64,000 nucleotides of DNA from assembly GCF_004366355.1 (NCBI RefSeq), contig NZ_SODV01000002.1, positions 660,768-724,767 on the forward strand, read 5' to 3'. This DNA comes from Dinghuibacter silviterrae. GTDB taxonomy: Bacteria; Bacteroidota; Bacteroidia; Chitinophagales; Chitinophagaceae. The position numbers were made by a program, and so were the translations under genes. Under the pieces are notes generated by a model. It was given only the letters and a program-made list of their open reading frames with translations, was not told where the DNA came from and searched no databases. Below are positions 1 through 7,882 of this stretch, piece after piece (position 1 is the stretch's first letter; each line of letters opens with the position of its first letter).

Positions 1-453
1 ATAATTGGGCAGGATGAGTGTCAGGGCTGTGATCGCGGTCAATGTGATCAACGCGGCATTCGCACCCTGGAGGACAAAGCGTTGTTCCCGGTGCCGGTAC
101 CCGCCGATCAGCAGGCAAAGCCCTATGATACCCGTCAGGATGATCATGACCGCGGCAAAAACGGTATCCCTCGCCAACACCTCCGACCCGGGCCCGCCCA
201 CCAGCATCAGCGACAGGATCAGGGACACTTCGATCACGGTCACGGCTACCGCCAGGATGATGGTGCCGTAGGGCTCGCCGGTACGGTGGGCGATTACTTC
301 CGCGTGATGGACGGAGGCGATGACCGTGGCGATCAGCAGGGCGCCCGGGATAAGGGTGAGCAGTGGGGAACCGAAAAGCGGCGTCACCATCAGCGCCGAC
401 AGGGCTGCCAACGGTACGATCATTGTCCAGAAGGGGATTGACTTCATGGACAT
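1..453 (-). CDS. chaA: ChaA-type calcium/sodium:proton antiporter, N-terminal part (cut by window edge)
   Basis: The frame is open from the window edge to an ATG at 453 (a second ATG lies at 447), giving 151 N-terminal residues. The translation is a chain of hydrophobic segments. Around residues 49-80 it carries HHAEVIAHRTGEPYGTIIL followed by a helix with VTVIEVSLI; this Gly-Glu-Pro-x-Gly-Thr and Ile-Glu-Val pattern is the ion-binding alpha repeat of the CaCA antiporters of the ChaA branch. Such proteins export Ca2+ or Na+ in exchange for protons across the inner membrane. The gene starts 8 bp after the stop of the serine hydrolase gene, so it is probably the last or next gene of the same transcript. 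The C-terminal alpha repeat is outside the window, so completeness cannot be judged. Confidence 0.8.
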   Translation of the reverse strand, partial: MSMKSIPFWTMIVPLAALSALMVTPLFGSPLLTLIPGALLIATVIASVHHAEVIAHRTGEPYGTIILAVAVTVIEVSLILSLMLVGGPGSEVLARDTVFAAVMIILTGIIGLCLLIGGYRHREQRFVLQGANAALITLTAITALTLILPNY

Positions 454-461
454 AAGATACG

Positions 462-1778
462 TCAGAACTTTTTAAACACATACGGCTTGTCCTGTGTGGC
501 GATCAGCCCTCCGTCCGGTGTAAACTCGATGGTCGTCCGGACATTGAGCACATCCGGTAGTACGAAACGGGTGGCGGTCTCCGGCTCAAGGACCATGTGC
601 CGCCCGGTGCCGTTGGAGAGGTCGGCGTATAACCGGCCGTTCTCCTTATAAATCTTAAGGACCAGTTTGGGTTTTTCAACACACCGGTACGATCCGATGA
701 ACCGATCGATCGCACCGCTGGGCAGGGACGCCGGCGGCGGTCCCAGTTTCCCCAGGGCGGCAAGGGCGATGTTCTCCATCAATCGAAACCGGCCTTCGCT
801 GAAGGTGGTCCGGTCTTCCCCTGAGCGGAGGTTGGTGAGGGTGCAAACGTAAAGGTCTTCGCCGGGAAAATATTTAACCTCCGCGATAAAACCGTTGATC
901 TGACCTTCATGGTGGATACAGCGTACCCCATAGAGGAGGTTGTCATACCATCCATAGCCGTAGTGTGTGGAACTGCTATCCGCCAGGCGGTGAGCGGTCC
1001 ATGCCTTTTGGAGCAGGGACGGGGGAAGGAGCTTTCCTTCCAGCAAGGCGCAATTCCAACGGTACAGGTCTTCGACCGTGGAATATAGATCGCCCGCGGC
1101 GTAGGCCAGGGTCATGCTTTGGTAGTCTGCATTCTGGTAATACCCTTTGTCCCGGGAGTATCCCTCTACCCGGCCGGGGAGGACATCCTGTTCGGTGGCG
1201 AAACCGGTATGGGTCAGCCCGGCCGGTTTGAGCACGCTATCCGTCATATAAAGATGATAGGGCATACCGGTGACCTTTTGAATAATATACCCCAGCAGGG
1301 TATAATTGGAATTGGAATAGCTAAAGGTGAAGCCGGGCCGGAATAAAAGAGGCCGGTCCTGAAAATAATGAATAATCTGCTCCGGGGTAAAATCCCTGCG
1401 TTCGATATAAGGATCAGGGTCGTCGAGAGACATATAGTCCACGATCCCCGAGGTATGCGTGAGGAGGTTTTCGATGGTGATGGGGTACCCCTTGGAAGGA
1501 AAGCCCTTTATATATTGTTGTATCGTGTCGGACAAGTGAACCCTGCCTTGGTCCACCAGCCGGAGGATACCCACCGCCGTAAATTGTTTGGTCACGGAGC
1601 CGATCTTGAAAGCCATGGATGGTTCCAGGGGTGTCTCCAGTTCTATATTGGCGCTTCCGTAGGCTTTTTCAAAAAGTACTTGCCCTTTTTGCGCCACCAG
1701 GACGGCCATGCCCGGTACGTTGCCCTGGAAGTGGAGGGAGATCAGGCTATCCAACAGGAGATAAAGTAGTGTATGCAT
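462..1778 (-). CDS. Serine hydrolase of the class C beta-lactamase / penicillin-binding fold
   Basis: A 438-residue protein with the three active-site elements of the AmpC/DD-peptidase fold: SVTK at residues 61-64 (nucleophile Ser and general-base Lys), YSN at 154-156, and HEG at 290-292 in place of the KTG box. A C-terminal beta-rich domain of about 90 residues follows, as in many esterase- and peptidase-like members from Bacteroidota. The HEG third motif is more typical of esterases and D-amino-acid peptidases than of true cephalosporinases, so resistance should not be assumed. The N-terminus is hydrophobic but lacks a clean signal peptidase site. An in-frame stop lies just upstream of the ATG, which fixes this start unless translation begins inside. 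It sits 48 bp after an AraC-type regulator gene and 8 bp before the antiporter gene. Confidence 0.85.
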   Translation of the reverse strand: MHTLLYLLLDSLISLHFQGNVPGMAVLVAQKGQVLFEKAYGSANIELETPLEPSMAFKIGSVTKQFTAVGILRLVDQGRVHLSDTIQQYIKGFPSKGYPITIENLLTHTSGIVDYMSLDDPDPYIERRDFTPEQIIHYFQDRPLLFRPGFTFSYSNSNYTLLGYIIQKVTGMPYHLYMTDSVLKPAGLTHTGFATEQDVLPGRVEGYSRDKGYYQNADYQSMTLAYAAGDLYSTVEDLYRWNCALLEGKLLPPSLLQKAWTAHRLADSSSTHYGYGWYDNLLYGVRCIHHEGQINGFIAEVKYFPGEDLYVCTLTNLRSGEDRTTFSEGRFRLMENIALAALGKLGPPPASLPSGAIDRFIGSYRCVEKPKLVLKIYKENGRLYADLSNGTGRHMVLEPETATRFVLPDVLNVRTTIEFTPDGGLIATQDKPYVFKKF

Positions 1779-1826
1779 GACCTCAAAAGTCCGTCATGCC
1801 CACGCAAAAATCAAGCGGGGGACTGC

Positions 1827-2897
1827 TCATTTCCGGATTTGAGTGGTCTTCCGGAAGGCCGAGGGCGTCAGCCCGGTATATTGTTTAAAGATCCGCTGAA
1901 AGGTCGCCTGGGAATTGAACCCGCATTCCGATGCGATACCGGCGATGGTCAGGTGGTTGTCATGCCCTGTTTGGATCCGTTCCTGGAAAGCACGGACCCT
2001 GTATTCGTTGATAAACTCCGTAAAGTTCTTCCGGAGGTGTTGGTTGAGCACCGCGGACACCATTTTTGGGGAAAGACCGACCCCCGCCGCCAATTGGTCG
2101 AGGTTGAGCTGCGGGTTCAAAAAAAGACGACCGTCTTCGACCGCTTTTATTAAAAGGGACGCCAGGTGCCCCGAAACGGATGAGGTCCGCGGATAGACCA
2201 TGGTGTATCCTTTCAGGCCCAGCCAGTAAGTGAGGACCCCCAGCGGGAGGAAGAGCGGGTACCAGGCCAGGTGATCGAGCATCCAATAGGTATATTTCGG
2301 GAGGATGTAGGGCACCAGGTACACCAGCCATATCGCCTGGAAACCCGCAAAAACCCACAGGCACTCCCGGATCCAGGAATACCCGGGAGCCGTCCGGTAC
2401 AAACGGGCATAACGCATTGACAGAAAGACATAAAAGGTAATCGACAGCCATCGGGGTATATCGGCGTATACATTGTATGTGTCTATAAAACGCCCCGCCG
2501 ATCCATGATGAGAAGGGATGAACCCCAACACGACGCACCACGCAAAACCATAGGGAATCAGGTCGATAAGCACCGGGACAACATGCAACCGGTCCCGCCG
2601 GGTGACCGCAAAACCAGGGTCGAGGGTGGCCCGGGTATATAAAAAAAGAAGGGGCCCGAAGGTCATCGGGAGCATAAAAGGGAAAAGCGCATCAAAATAT
2701 TTACAAAAGTATAGGGTGTTATACCAGGTCTGTGTGTTTAAATATACATTAAGACTTGCCAAGGCGATCAGGCCAAGCAACGCGCCCAACAACCGGTTGG
2801 GTAAGCGGGCGTTTTTACGCCGGATCAGCAGGATACCGAGGATAAAACCTTGCAGGGATCCCAACAGTACAAGGGTGTTTAAAAGGTTGTAAATCAT
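1827..2897 (-). CDS. Membrane-anchored AraC family transcriptional regulator
   Basis: A 356-residue protein with about seven hydrophobic segments in residues 1-240 and a double helix-turn-helix AraC domain from about residue 255 to the end. The C-terminal signature is recognisable in GIASECGFNSQATFQRIFK followed by TGLTPSAFR. This layout (7TM-like sensor fused to an AraC DNA-binding domain) is common in Bacteroidota and probably senses a membrane or periplasmic signal directly. The gene is followed on the same strand by the serine hydrolase and the cation antiporter, which are likely targets by position only. The ligand is unknown. Confidence 0.88.
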   Translation of the reverse strand: MIYNLLNTLVLLGSLQGFILGILLIRRKNARLPNRLLGALLGLIALASLNVYLNTQTWYNTLYFCKYFDALFPFMLPMTFGPLLFLYTRATLDPGFAVTRRDRLHVVPVLIDLIPYGFAWCVVLGFIPSHHGSAGRFIDTYNVYADIPRWLSITFYVFLSMRYARLYRTAPGYSWIRECLWVFAGFQAIWLVYLVPYILPKYTYWMLDHLAWYPLFLPLGVLTYWLGLKGYTMVYPRTSSVSGHLASLLIKAVEDGRLFLNPQLNLDQLAAGVGLSPKMVSAVLNQHLRKNFTEFINEYRVRAFQERIQTGHDNHLTIAGIASECGFNSQATFQRIFKQYTGLTPSAFRKTTQIRK

Positions 2898-3009
2898 GGT
2901 AGTAGAAAAATATAGAACAAAATTCGGAAAAACATGGTGTCTTTCGCGTGGGGCATCCGTTTTATATATGTAAACACGCGAATAAGGCTACATTGGATAT
3001 AGGGTTCGA

Positions 3010-3043
3010 GCCGTCCCAATTCTTTGGGACGGCATTTTTTTTT
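3010..3043 (+). terminator. Orphan intrinsic terminator upstream of the YVTN gene
   Basis: An 8-bp perfect stem GCCGTCCC / GGGACGGC with loop AATTCTTT is followed by a run of T broken only by one A directly after the stem. It reads as a plus-strand terminator, but no plus-strand gene lies upstream: the nearest gene (2897 downwards) runs the other way. It therefore ends either a short untranslated RNA made from 2900-3010 or a leader of the gene at 3092 (attenuation). Confidence 0.7.
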
Positions 3044-3091
3044 CAGTTTTTCCCCAAAATCAGATCCTAGCTTGGCGCAAAAATTACTCGG

Positions 3092-4090
3092 ATGAGAACC
3101 CTCCTCTTAAGTTTATGTTGTCTTGCCGGCCTGGCCGTGTCTGCACAGACCTACACCCCTTATGTCATGGACAAAACGATTCCGCTCGCCGGGAATGGTG
3201 GATATGACTATCTGTATTTTGATGCCGCCGCCGGGCGTTTGTATGTATCCCATGGCACGAAGGTGGACGTCCTGGACGCGCACACCGGGACGCTCGTTGG
3301 TTCGGTGGACGGGATGCAGGGGGTACACGGGATCGCCGTGGCCACCGCTTTGCACAAAGGGTTTATCAGCGACGGCAAGGGCAACGCCGTTGTGGTGTTC
3401 GACCTGGCTACCTTAAAGACACTAAAAACGATCGCCATCACGGGCAAGGACCCGGATTGCATCATTTATGACGACTATACCCAACGGGTTTTTGCCTTTG
3501 GCGGGGACAGTAAAGACGCTTCGGTGATCGACGCCAAAACCCTGGAACAGGTGGGCACGGTGGCGTTGGGCGGCGGACCCGAGTTTGCCGTATCCGATGG
3601 GAAAGGGCTTATCTATAATAACCTCGAAGACGAAAACCTGATGAACGTCATCGACGCGAAGGGGCTGAAGGTGTTAAAAACCTATCCCTTGTCGCCCTGC
3701 GGCGGACCCACGGGTCTTGCGCTGGACAGAACACACCAGCGGTTGTTTACGGTTTGCCGTAAAAACAAGGGCATGAGCGTGCTCGACGCGGCCACCGGGC
3801 GGGTGATCACCACCGTTCCTATCGGAGCGGGTGTGGACGCCGTGGTCTATGATCCGGCGACTGGCTTGGTGTATTGCTCCAACGGCGACGGCACGGCTAC
3901 CATCATTCAACAGAAATCCGCGGATGATTACGCTGTCGTGCAGACGCTTACGACGCAATTCCGGGCCAAGACGATGGCGCTGGACCCCGCTACGAAGAAT
4001 GTATATTTTAGCTGCTACGACTTCCAGCAGGATAAAAAGACCCGGGTACCCGACACCTTCAAGGTGCTGGTGTTTACGCAAAAGAAATAA
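3092..4090 (+). CDS. Secreted YncE-like beta-propeller protein with YVTN-type repeats
   Basis: A 332-residue protein with a signal peptide (MRTLLLSLCCLAGLAVSAQ). The rest is a series of about seven 40-45 residue units built around patterns such as RLYVSHGTKVDVLDAHTG, RVFAFGGDSKDASVIDAKT and LVYCSNGDGTATII, each a four-stranded blade. This is the YVTN/YncE propeller family, normally periplasmic or surface-exposed binding proteins without an enzymatic motif. The function is unknown; a quinohaemoprotein-like role has no support, as no cofactor residues are visible. The 3' end overlaps the convergent histidine kinase gene by 17 bp. A terminator-like hairpin lies 50 bp upstream. Confidence 0.85.
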   Translation: MRTLLLSLCCLAGLAVSAQTYTPYVMDKTIPLAGNGGYDYLYFDAAAGRLYVSHGTKVDVLDAHTGTLVGSVDGMQGVHGIAVATALHKGFISDGKGNAVVVFDLATLKTLKTIAITGKDPDCIIYDDYTQRVFAFGGDSKDASVIDAKTLEQVGTVALGGGPEFAVSDGKGLIYNNLEDENLMNVIDAKGLKVLKTYPLSPCGGPTGLALDRTHQRLFTVCRKNKGMSVLDAATGRVITTVPIGAGVDAVVYDPATGLVYCSNGDGTATIIQQKSADDYAVVQTLTTQFRAKTMALDPATKNVYFSCYDFQQDKKTRVPDTFKVLVFTQKK

Positions 4091-5339
4091 TAAACGTGTG
4101 CAGGCCTTCCTGGTAACCGTATTCCAGCGCCCAGCCGTAAAAAGCGGCGATCTGAAAGACGATCTGTAAACCCAGCCCGATGCTGTTGCGGTCCTGGCTT
4201 TCTTTATAGAAGCGCTGGAAGATGCGCTGGGGGTCGAGGGCGGCGGGTCTGCCCGTATTGCGGACCTTCAGTTGGTTTTTGGTCAGCGTGATGTAGATGG
4301 CCCCCTGCGCTTTATTGTGCCGGAAAGCATTGCTCAATAAATTTCCCACCAGGACTTCCAGGAGCGAACGGTTGGCTTCCACCACCGGGTCGCCCTGGAT
4401 GTCCTTGGTAACATCGATCTGGTGGCCGCCCGCGGGGCCCTGGAGGTTGGCCAGGCTTTTTTCCAGGATGCCGCCCACAAGGATCAGCTCGGTATCCTTG
4501 ATCTGGTGGTTTTCGATGCGGGTGAGGAGGACCAGGCTTTTGTTGAGCCTGCTGAGGCGTTGGATGGCGTTGGCCAGGTCGCCGATAAGCCCCGCCTGTT
4601 CTTCGGTCAGGGGGCGGGTTTGCATCAGGAGCTCCAGCTTGGACTGCAACACCGCCAGGGGTGTCTGGACCTCGTGCGCCGCATTCTCCGTAAATTCTTT
4701 TTGTGCCTTGTAGGCCGCGTGTGCCCGCAGGGTCAGTTCTTTCAGGGACCGGTTGAGGTCCCGGAATTCGATGACTTCGGTAGGGGCCAGCGGCAGGCTT
4801 TCGCCCTGTTCGACGGCGTATTGCCGGAGCCTTTCCAGGGTGGAATAAAAGGGCTTCCAAAGCCGTTTGGACAAGCGCCGGTTGATGAGCAATAGACCAC
4901 ACAACAAAATAAGCAGCAACACCACCTGGACATACACAATGTTCTCGATGAGGTCCTGGCTATCCAGCATCGAACTCCGGATCCGGAGCAGGTAAGGCGT
5001 CCCGCCCACCATAAATTGGCTGGTGAGGACGCGATAGGGAACGTGTTCGTGTACGACGGAATCATAAATGTCTTCGTCTGTCAGGGTGTCGAAAGCGAGA
5101 GACCCGTTGCCGGGGGAAAGCGTGACGTCCTGGTCGGCAAACGCCAGTTGGGTCAGCGTGCGGGTTTGCACCGCCTGCACGATCTTCTGCCGGACCGACG
5201 CCTCTATCGTCTGGAGGTGTTCGTCCGCATCTTCGGATACCAGGCTTTTGATCGAAAAATAAAAGACGGGGATGGCCACCAGCAGGACGACCACGGAATA
5301 GGCAATATAGCTGCGGATCGTTTTTTGGAGCAGACGCAC
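4074..5339 (-). CDS. Sensor histidine kinase of an OmpR-type two-component system
   Basis: A 421-residue inner-membrane kinase. Transmembrane segments at about residues 8-30 and 135-153 enclose a roughly 100-residue periplasmic sensor. The phosphoacceptor is His222 in FTENAAHEVQTPLAVL; the N box is LVGNLLSNAFRHN and the G2 box is GLGLQIVFQIA near the C-terminus. Between the second helix and the H box lies a short linker with weak HAMP character. The gene begins directly after the stop of the response regulator (adjacent at 5339/5340), so the two form one operon and a cognate pair. The extra VQ in place of LR/FR after HE is seen in several Bacteroidota kinases. The signal is unknown. Confidence 0.93.
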   Translation of the reverse strand: MRLLQKTIRSYIAYSVVVLLVAIPVFYFSIKSLVSEDADEHLQTIEASVRQKIVQAVQTRTLTQLAFADQDVTLSPGNGSLAFDTLTDEDIYDSVVHEHVPYRVLTSQFMVGGTPYLLRIRSSMLDSQDLIENIVYVQVVLLLILLCGLLLINRRLSKRLWKPFYSTLERLRQYAVEQGESLPLAPTEVIEFRDLNRSLKELTLRAHAAYKAQKEFTENAAHEVQTPLAVLQSKLELLMQTRPLTEEQAGLIGDLANAIQRLSRLNKSLVLLTRIENHQIKDTELILVGGILEKSLANLQGPAGGHQIDVTKDIQGDPVVEANRSLLEVLVGNLLSNAFRHNKAQGAIYITLTKNQLKVRNTGRPAALDPQRIFQRFYKESQDRNSIGLGLQIVFQIAAFYGWALEYGYQEGLHTFIISFA

Positions 5340-6014
5340 TTAATCCACGAATTTATACCCGAGGCCGTAAACGGACTTTATGTAGTCCCTGCATCCGGCC
5401 TGGGCCAGTTTCTTTTTTAGGTTTTTCATGTGGGAATACAGGAAGTCAAAGTTATCAAAAAGTTCTCCCCCTTCTCCCCAAATATTCTCGGCCAGGGCAT
5501 TTTTGGACACCACGCGGTTTTTGTTGGACACCAGGTACAACAGGAGGTCGAATTCCTTTCTGGTCAGTTCCACCGTTTTGTCTTCGACGATCACCATTTT
5601 GCCGATGAGGTCGATCGTGAGTTCGTTGACCGTGATGAATTTGTTCCCCTGAAACCACCGCCTGCGGATGAGCGCCGAGATACGGGCATTGAGCTCGGAA
5701 AGGTGGAAGGGCTTGGGGAGGTAGTCGTCCGCCCCCAGGTTCAGCCCGGTCACCCGGTCGTCCAGGGAATCCTTGGCGGAGATGACGATGACGCCATCCG
5801 TGCGGTGGTTGATCTTGAGTTCCTTGAGGATACGGAAGCCGGTGCCGTCGGGTAGTGAAATATCGAGGATGATACAGTCGTAGTCAAAGGCATCGATCAT
5901 GTCGAGGCCGGTACTCACTTTGTCCGCGGTATCGCACACATAGTTTTCTCTTTTCAGGTAGGTGACAATGCTTCGGCAGAGCTCTACTTCGTCCTCGACA
6001 ATCAGAATACGCAT
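5340..6014 (-). CDS. OmpR/PhoB family response regulator
   Basis: A 224-residue regulator with a receiver domain (residues 1-115; acidic pocket Glu7/Asp8, phosphoacceptor Asp51 in IILDISLPDG, Lys101 in YLPKPF) and a C-terminal winged-helix domain (about 130-224) ending YIKSVYGLGYKFVD, the typical OmpR wing. It is the first gene of the operon with the kinase at 5339. The two genes abut without a gap, which implies coupled translation. The targets are not visible here; the divergently placed LuxR-type gene at 6085 shares the short 70-bp upstream region and may be co-regulated. Confidence 0.95.
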   Translation of the reverse strand: MRILIVEDEVELCRSIVTYLKRENYVCDTADKVSTGLDMIDAFDYDCIILDISLPDGTGFRILKELKINHRTDGVIVISAKDSLDDRVTGLNLGADDYLPKPFHLSELNARISALIRRRWFQGNKFITVNELTIDLIGKMVIVEDKTVELTRKEFDLLLYLVSNKNRVVSKNALAENIWGEGGELFDNFDFLYSHMKNLKKKLAQAGCRDYIKSVYGLGYKFVD

Positions 6015-6084
6015 GGGTTGAATATTCCATGCAAAATGCGGGCTAAGTCTGGAGGAAATCTGAATTTTCGCTATATTGAAGAGG

Positions 6085-6531
6085 ATGCAACCGCGTTATC
6101 GCGCTTTAGTCATTTACGGCCTCGCACTGGCATTGCTCATCTTCCTGCTCAAATGGCTGGAATGGAAGTTTATTGTCATGGATCACACCCTGGAACTGTA
6201 CAGCGGTGCCCTGGCGGTGGTGTTTACCGGCCTGGGGATATGGCTGGCGCTCCGGCTGGCAAAGCCAAAGGTGCGAACGGTGGTGGTGGCGCCCCCGGTC
6301 GTGGATGAGACCGCCGCTGCCCGGTGGGGTCTGAGCGCCCGGGAACTGGAGGTCCTGCAACTGATGGGGGAGGGGTTGACCAACCAGGAGATCGCCGTGC
6401 GCCTTTTTGTTTCGCTGAATACCGTCAAGACGCACGCAGCCAGTATCTTTTCCAAGCTCGACGTACGCAGCCGGACGCAGGCCATTGCCAAGGCAAGACA
6501 GCTGGGTATCAAAAATCACCCGAAAGGATGA
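6085..6531 (+). CDS. Membrane-anchored LuxR/NarL-type helix-turn-helix regulator
   Basis: A 148-residue protein with two transmembrane segments in the first 60 residues and a GerE-type HTH at the C-terminus (LSARELEVLQLMGEGLTNQE, then VSLNTVKTHAASIFSKLDVR). It has no receiver domain, so it is a one-component, membrane-tethered DNA-binding protein. The ATG at 6085 is preferred; a TTG at 6076 would add only three residues. The gene lies divergent from the response regulator and 48 bp upstream of a DUF4199 membrane protein gene, with which it probably forms an operon. LuxR-plus-small-membrane-protein pairs are common in this phylum; the signal is unknown. Confidence 0.85.
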   Translation: MQPRYRALVIYGLALALLIFLLKWLEWKFIVMDHTLELYSGALAVVFTGLGIWLALRLAKPKVRTVVVAPPVVDETAAARWGLSARELEVLQLMGEGLTNQEIAVRLFVSLNTVKTHAASIFSKLDVRSRTQAIAKARQLGIKNHPKG

Positions 6532-6579
6532 CCCCAAAACCGCAGGCACTTCCCATTTTTGAGGCCTAAAAAATTGTCT

Positions 6580-7110
6580 ATGAGAAAAAGCATTCTCGTC
6601 TTCGGGTTGATCTCCGGCCTTCTCGTCGGTGTTCTCTCCAACATTACCATCTGGATGCATACCGAAAATGTATGGCTGGGGTACGCCGTGATGGTCGTCG
6701 CCTTCGCCTTTATATATGTCGGTGTCCGCAATTACAGGGACCGGTTTAACGACGGCCGGCTCACCTTTGCCCAGGGGCTAAAGGTCGGCCTGGGTATCTC
6801 CCTGATAGGGGCGACGTTGTATGTGCTGTTCTGGCTGGTCGACTTTTATGTATTCATGCCCGACTTTATGGACAAGTATTCCGCCCATATCCTGGAAGAA
6901 GCAAAGAAGAGCGGGGTGTCGGCCGAGGCCCTGGCCCGGAAAACGGCGGAGCTTGACAATATGAAGGACATGTATAAAAGTCCGGTTTGGGTGATCCTGA
7001 TGACCTATATGGAGGTGCTCCCTGTAACGATCGTCATTTCCCTGCTGTCGGCATTGCTCCTTCGGCGGAGGCGTAATCCGCCGCTACAGACAGCGTCTTC
7101 CATGTTGTAA
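6580..7110 (+). CDS. DUF4199 family membrane protein
   Basis: A 176-residue protein with four hydrophobic segments (about residues 4-25, 33-52, 70-92, 140-162), a charged loop between the third and fourth rich in Lys, Glu and Ala, and an arginine-rich cytoplasmic tail. This matches the DUF4199 family of Bacteroidota, whose function is unknown. The ATG at 6580 gives MRKSILVFGL; a TTG at 6559 would add seven residues. The last 77 bp overlap the 3' end of the convergent SDR gene, which is long for a tail-to-tail overlap. It probably shares a transcript with the LuxR-type gene just upstream. Confidence 0.82.
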   Translation: MRKSILVFGLISGLLVGVLSNITIWMHTENVWLGYAVMVVAFAFIYVGVRNYRDRFNDGRLTFAQGLKVGLGISLIGATLYVLFWLVDFYVFMPDFMDKYSAHILEEAKKSGVSAEALARKTAELDNMKDMYKSPVWVILMTYMEVLPVTIVISLLSALLLRRRRNPPLQTASSML

Positions 7111-7882
7111 GCTCTCTCGCCAGGGCGTCGATCTTTGCCCCGGCCCGGTCCACCGCGTTGGCACCCAACCATAAATGCAGGGGTGGCTCGGGCATTTCGC
7201 CCAGTTCGATAAAAAGATCGGCTGCCTTTTCCGGGTCGCCTTCCTGTTGGCCGTCCATGGCGGCGTATTGGGATTGTGTTTTTTTGACGGCCTGGTAATC
7301 CGCGATCTTGCTTTCAGTAGTGACAAGAGACCCCTTGGTGAGGAACCCGGTGCGGAAACCGGAGGGGCCGACGACCGTCACTTTGATCCCGAGTTCCCGG
7401 ACGTCGAGGGCCAGTACCTCCGAAAACGCGATCACCGCCGATTTGGTGGCGGAGTAAACCGACCAGCCCGGCGCGCCTGCAAAACCCGCCACGGACGCCA
7501 TGTTGATGATGTGCCCGGAGCGCTGCGCGCGCAAATAAGGGAGGGCGAACTGGGTGACGTGGATCGTGGCAAAGACGTTGATCTCGAAGATGGCGCGCAG
7601 CTTTTCTTCTTCGAGTTCTTCCACGGTGCCTTCCATGCCGTACCCCGCGTTGTTAACGACGACGTCGAGACCACCAAAGGTGGCGACGGTTTGTTCGATC
7701 GATTTGCGGATGGACGCGGGTTTGGTCAGGTCGACTTCCAATGCCAGTAAGCCGTCGGCCTTTGGAAGCGATGCGGCCGAGCGGCTGGTGGCGGCCACGC
7801 GGTAACCCTTCGCCAGCAGTTGTTGGACGAGGGCCAGCCCAAAACCCTGGGAGGCCCCGGTCACGTACCAGATCTTATTCAT
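7034..7882 (-). CDS. Short-chain dehydrogenase/reductase (classical SDR)
   Basis: A 282-residue Rossmann-fold oxidoreductase: cofactor motif TGASQGFG at residues 8-15, NNAG at 77-80, catalytic Tyr143 and Lys147 in YSATK, with Ser130 before them. An Arg at the end of the second strand (ATSRS) suggests NADP(H). Length and C-terminal tail fit the SDR branch annotated as unspecified ketoreductases. Its start overlaps the stop of the nitronate monooxygenase gene by 8 bp, so the two are translationally coupled. The substrate is not predictable. The 3' end runs 77 bp into the DUF4199 gene on the other strand. Confidence 0.92.
   Translation of the reverse strand: MNKIWYVTGASQGFGLALVQQLLAKGYRVAATSRSAASLPKADGLLALEVDLTKPASIRKSIEQTVATFGGLDVVVNNAGYGMEGTVEELEEEKLRAIFEINVFATIHVTQFALPYLRAQRSGHIINMASVAGFAGAPGWSVYSATKSAVIAFSEVLALDVRELGIKVTVVGPSGFRTGFLTKGSLVTTESKIADYQAVKKTQSQYAAMDGQQEGDPEKAADLFIELGEMPEPPLHLWLGANAVDRAGAKIDALARELTTWKTLSVAADYASAEGAMPTAGK

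Noticed and set aside
3001-3031. A possible tRNA T-loop (GGTTCGAG) before a terminator
   Set aside because: The flanks do not form a T stem and no acceptor, D or anticodon arm can be drawn.
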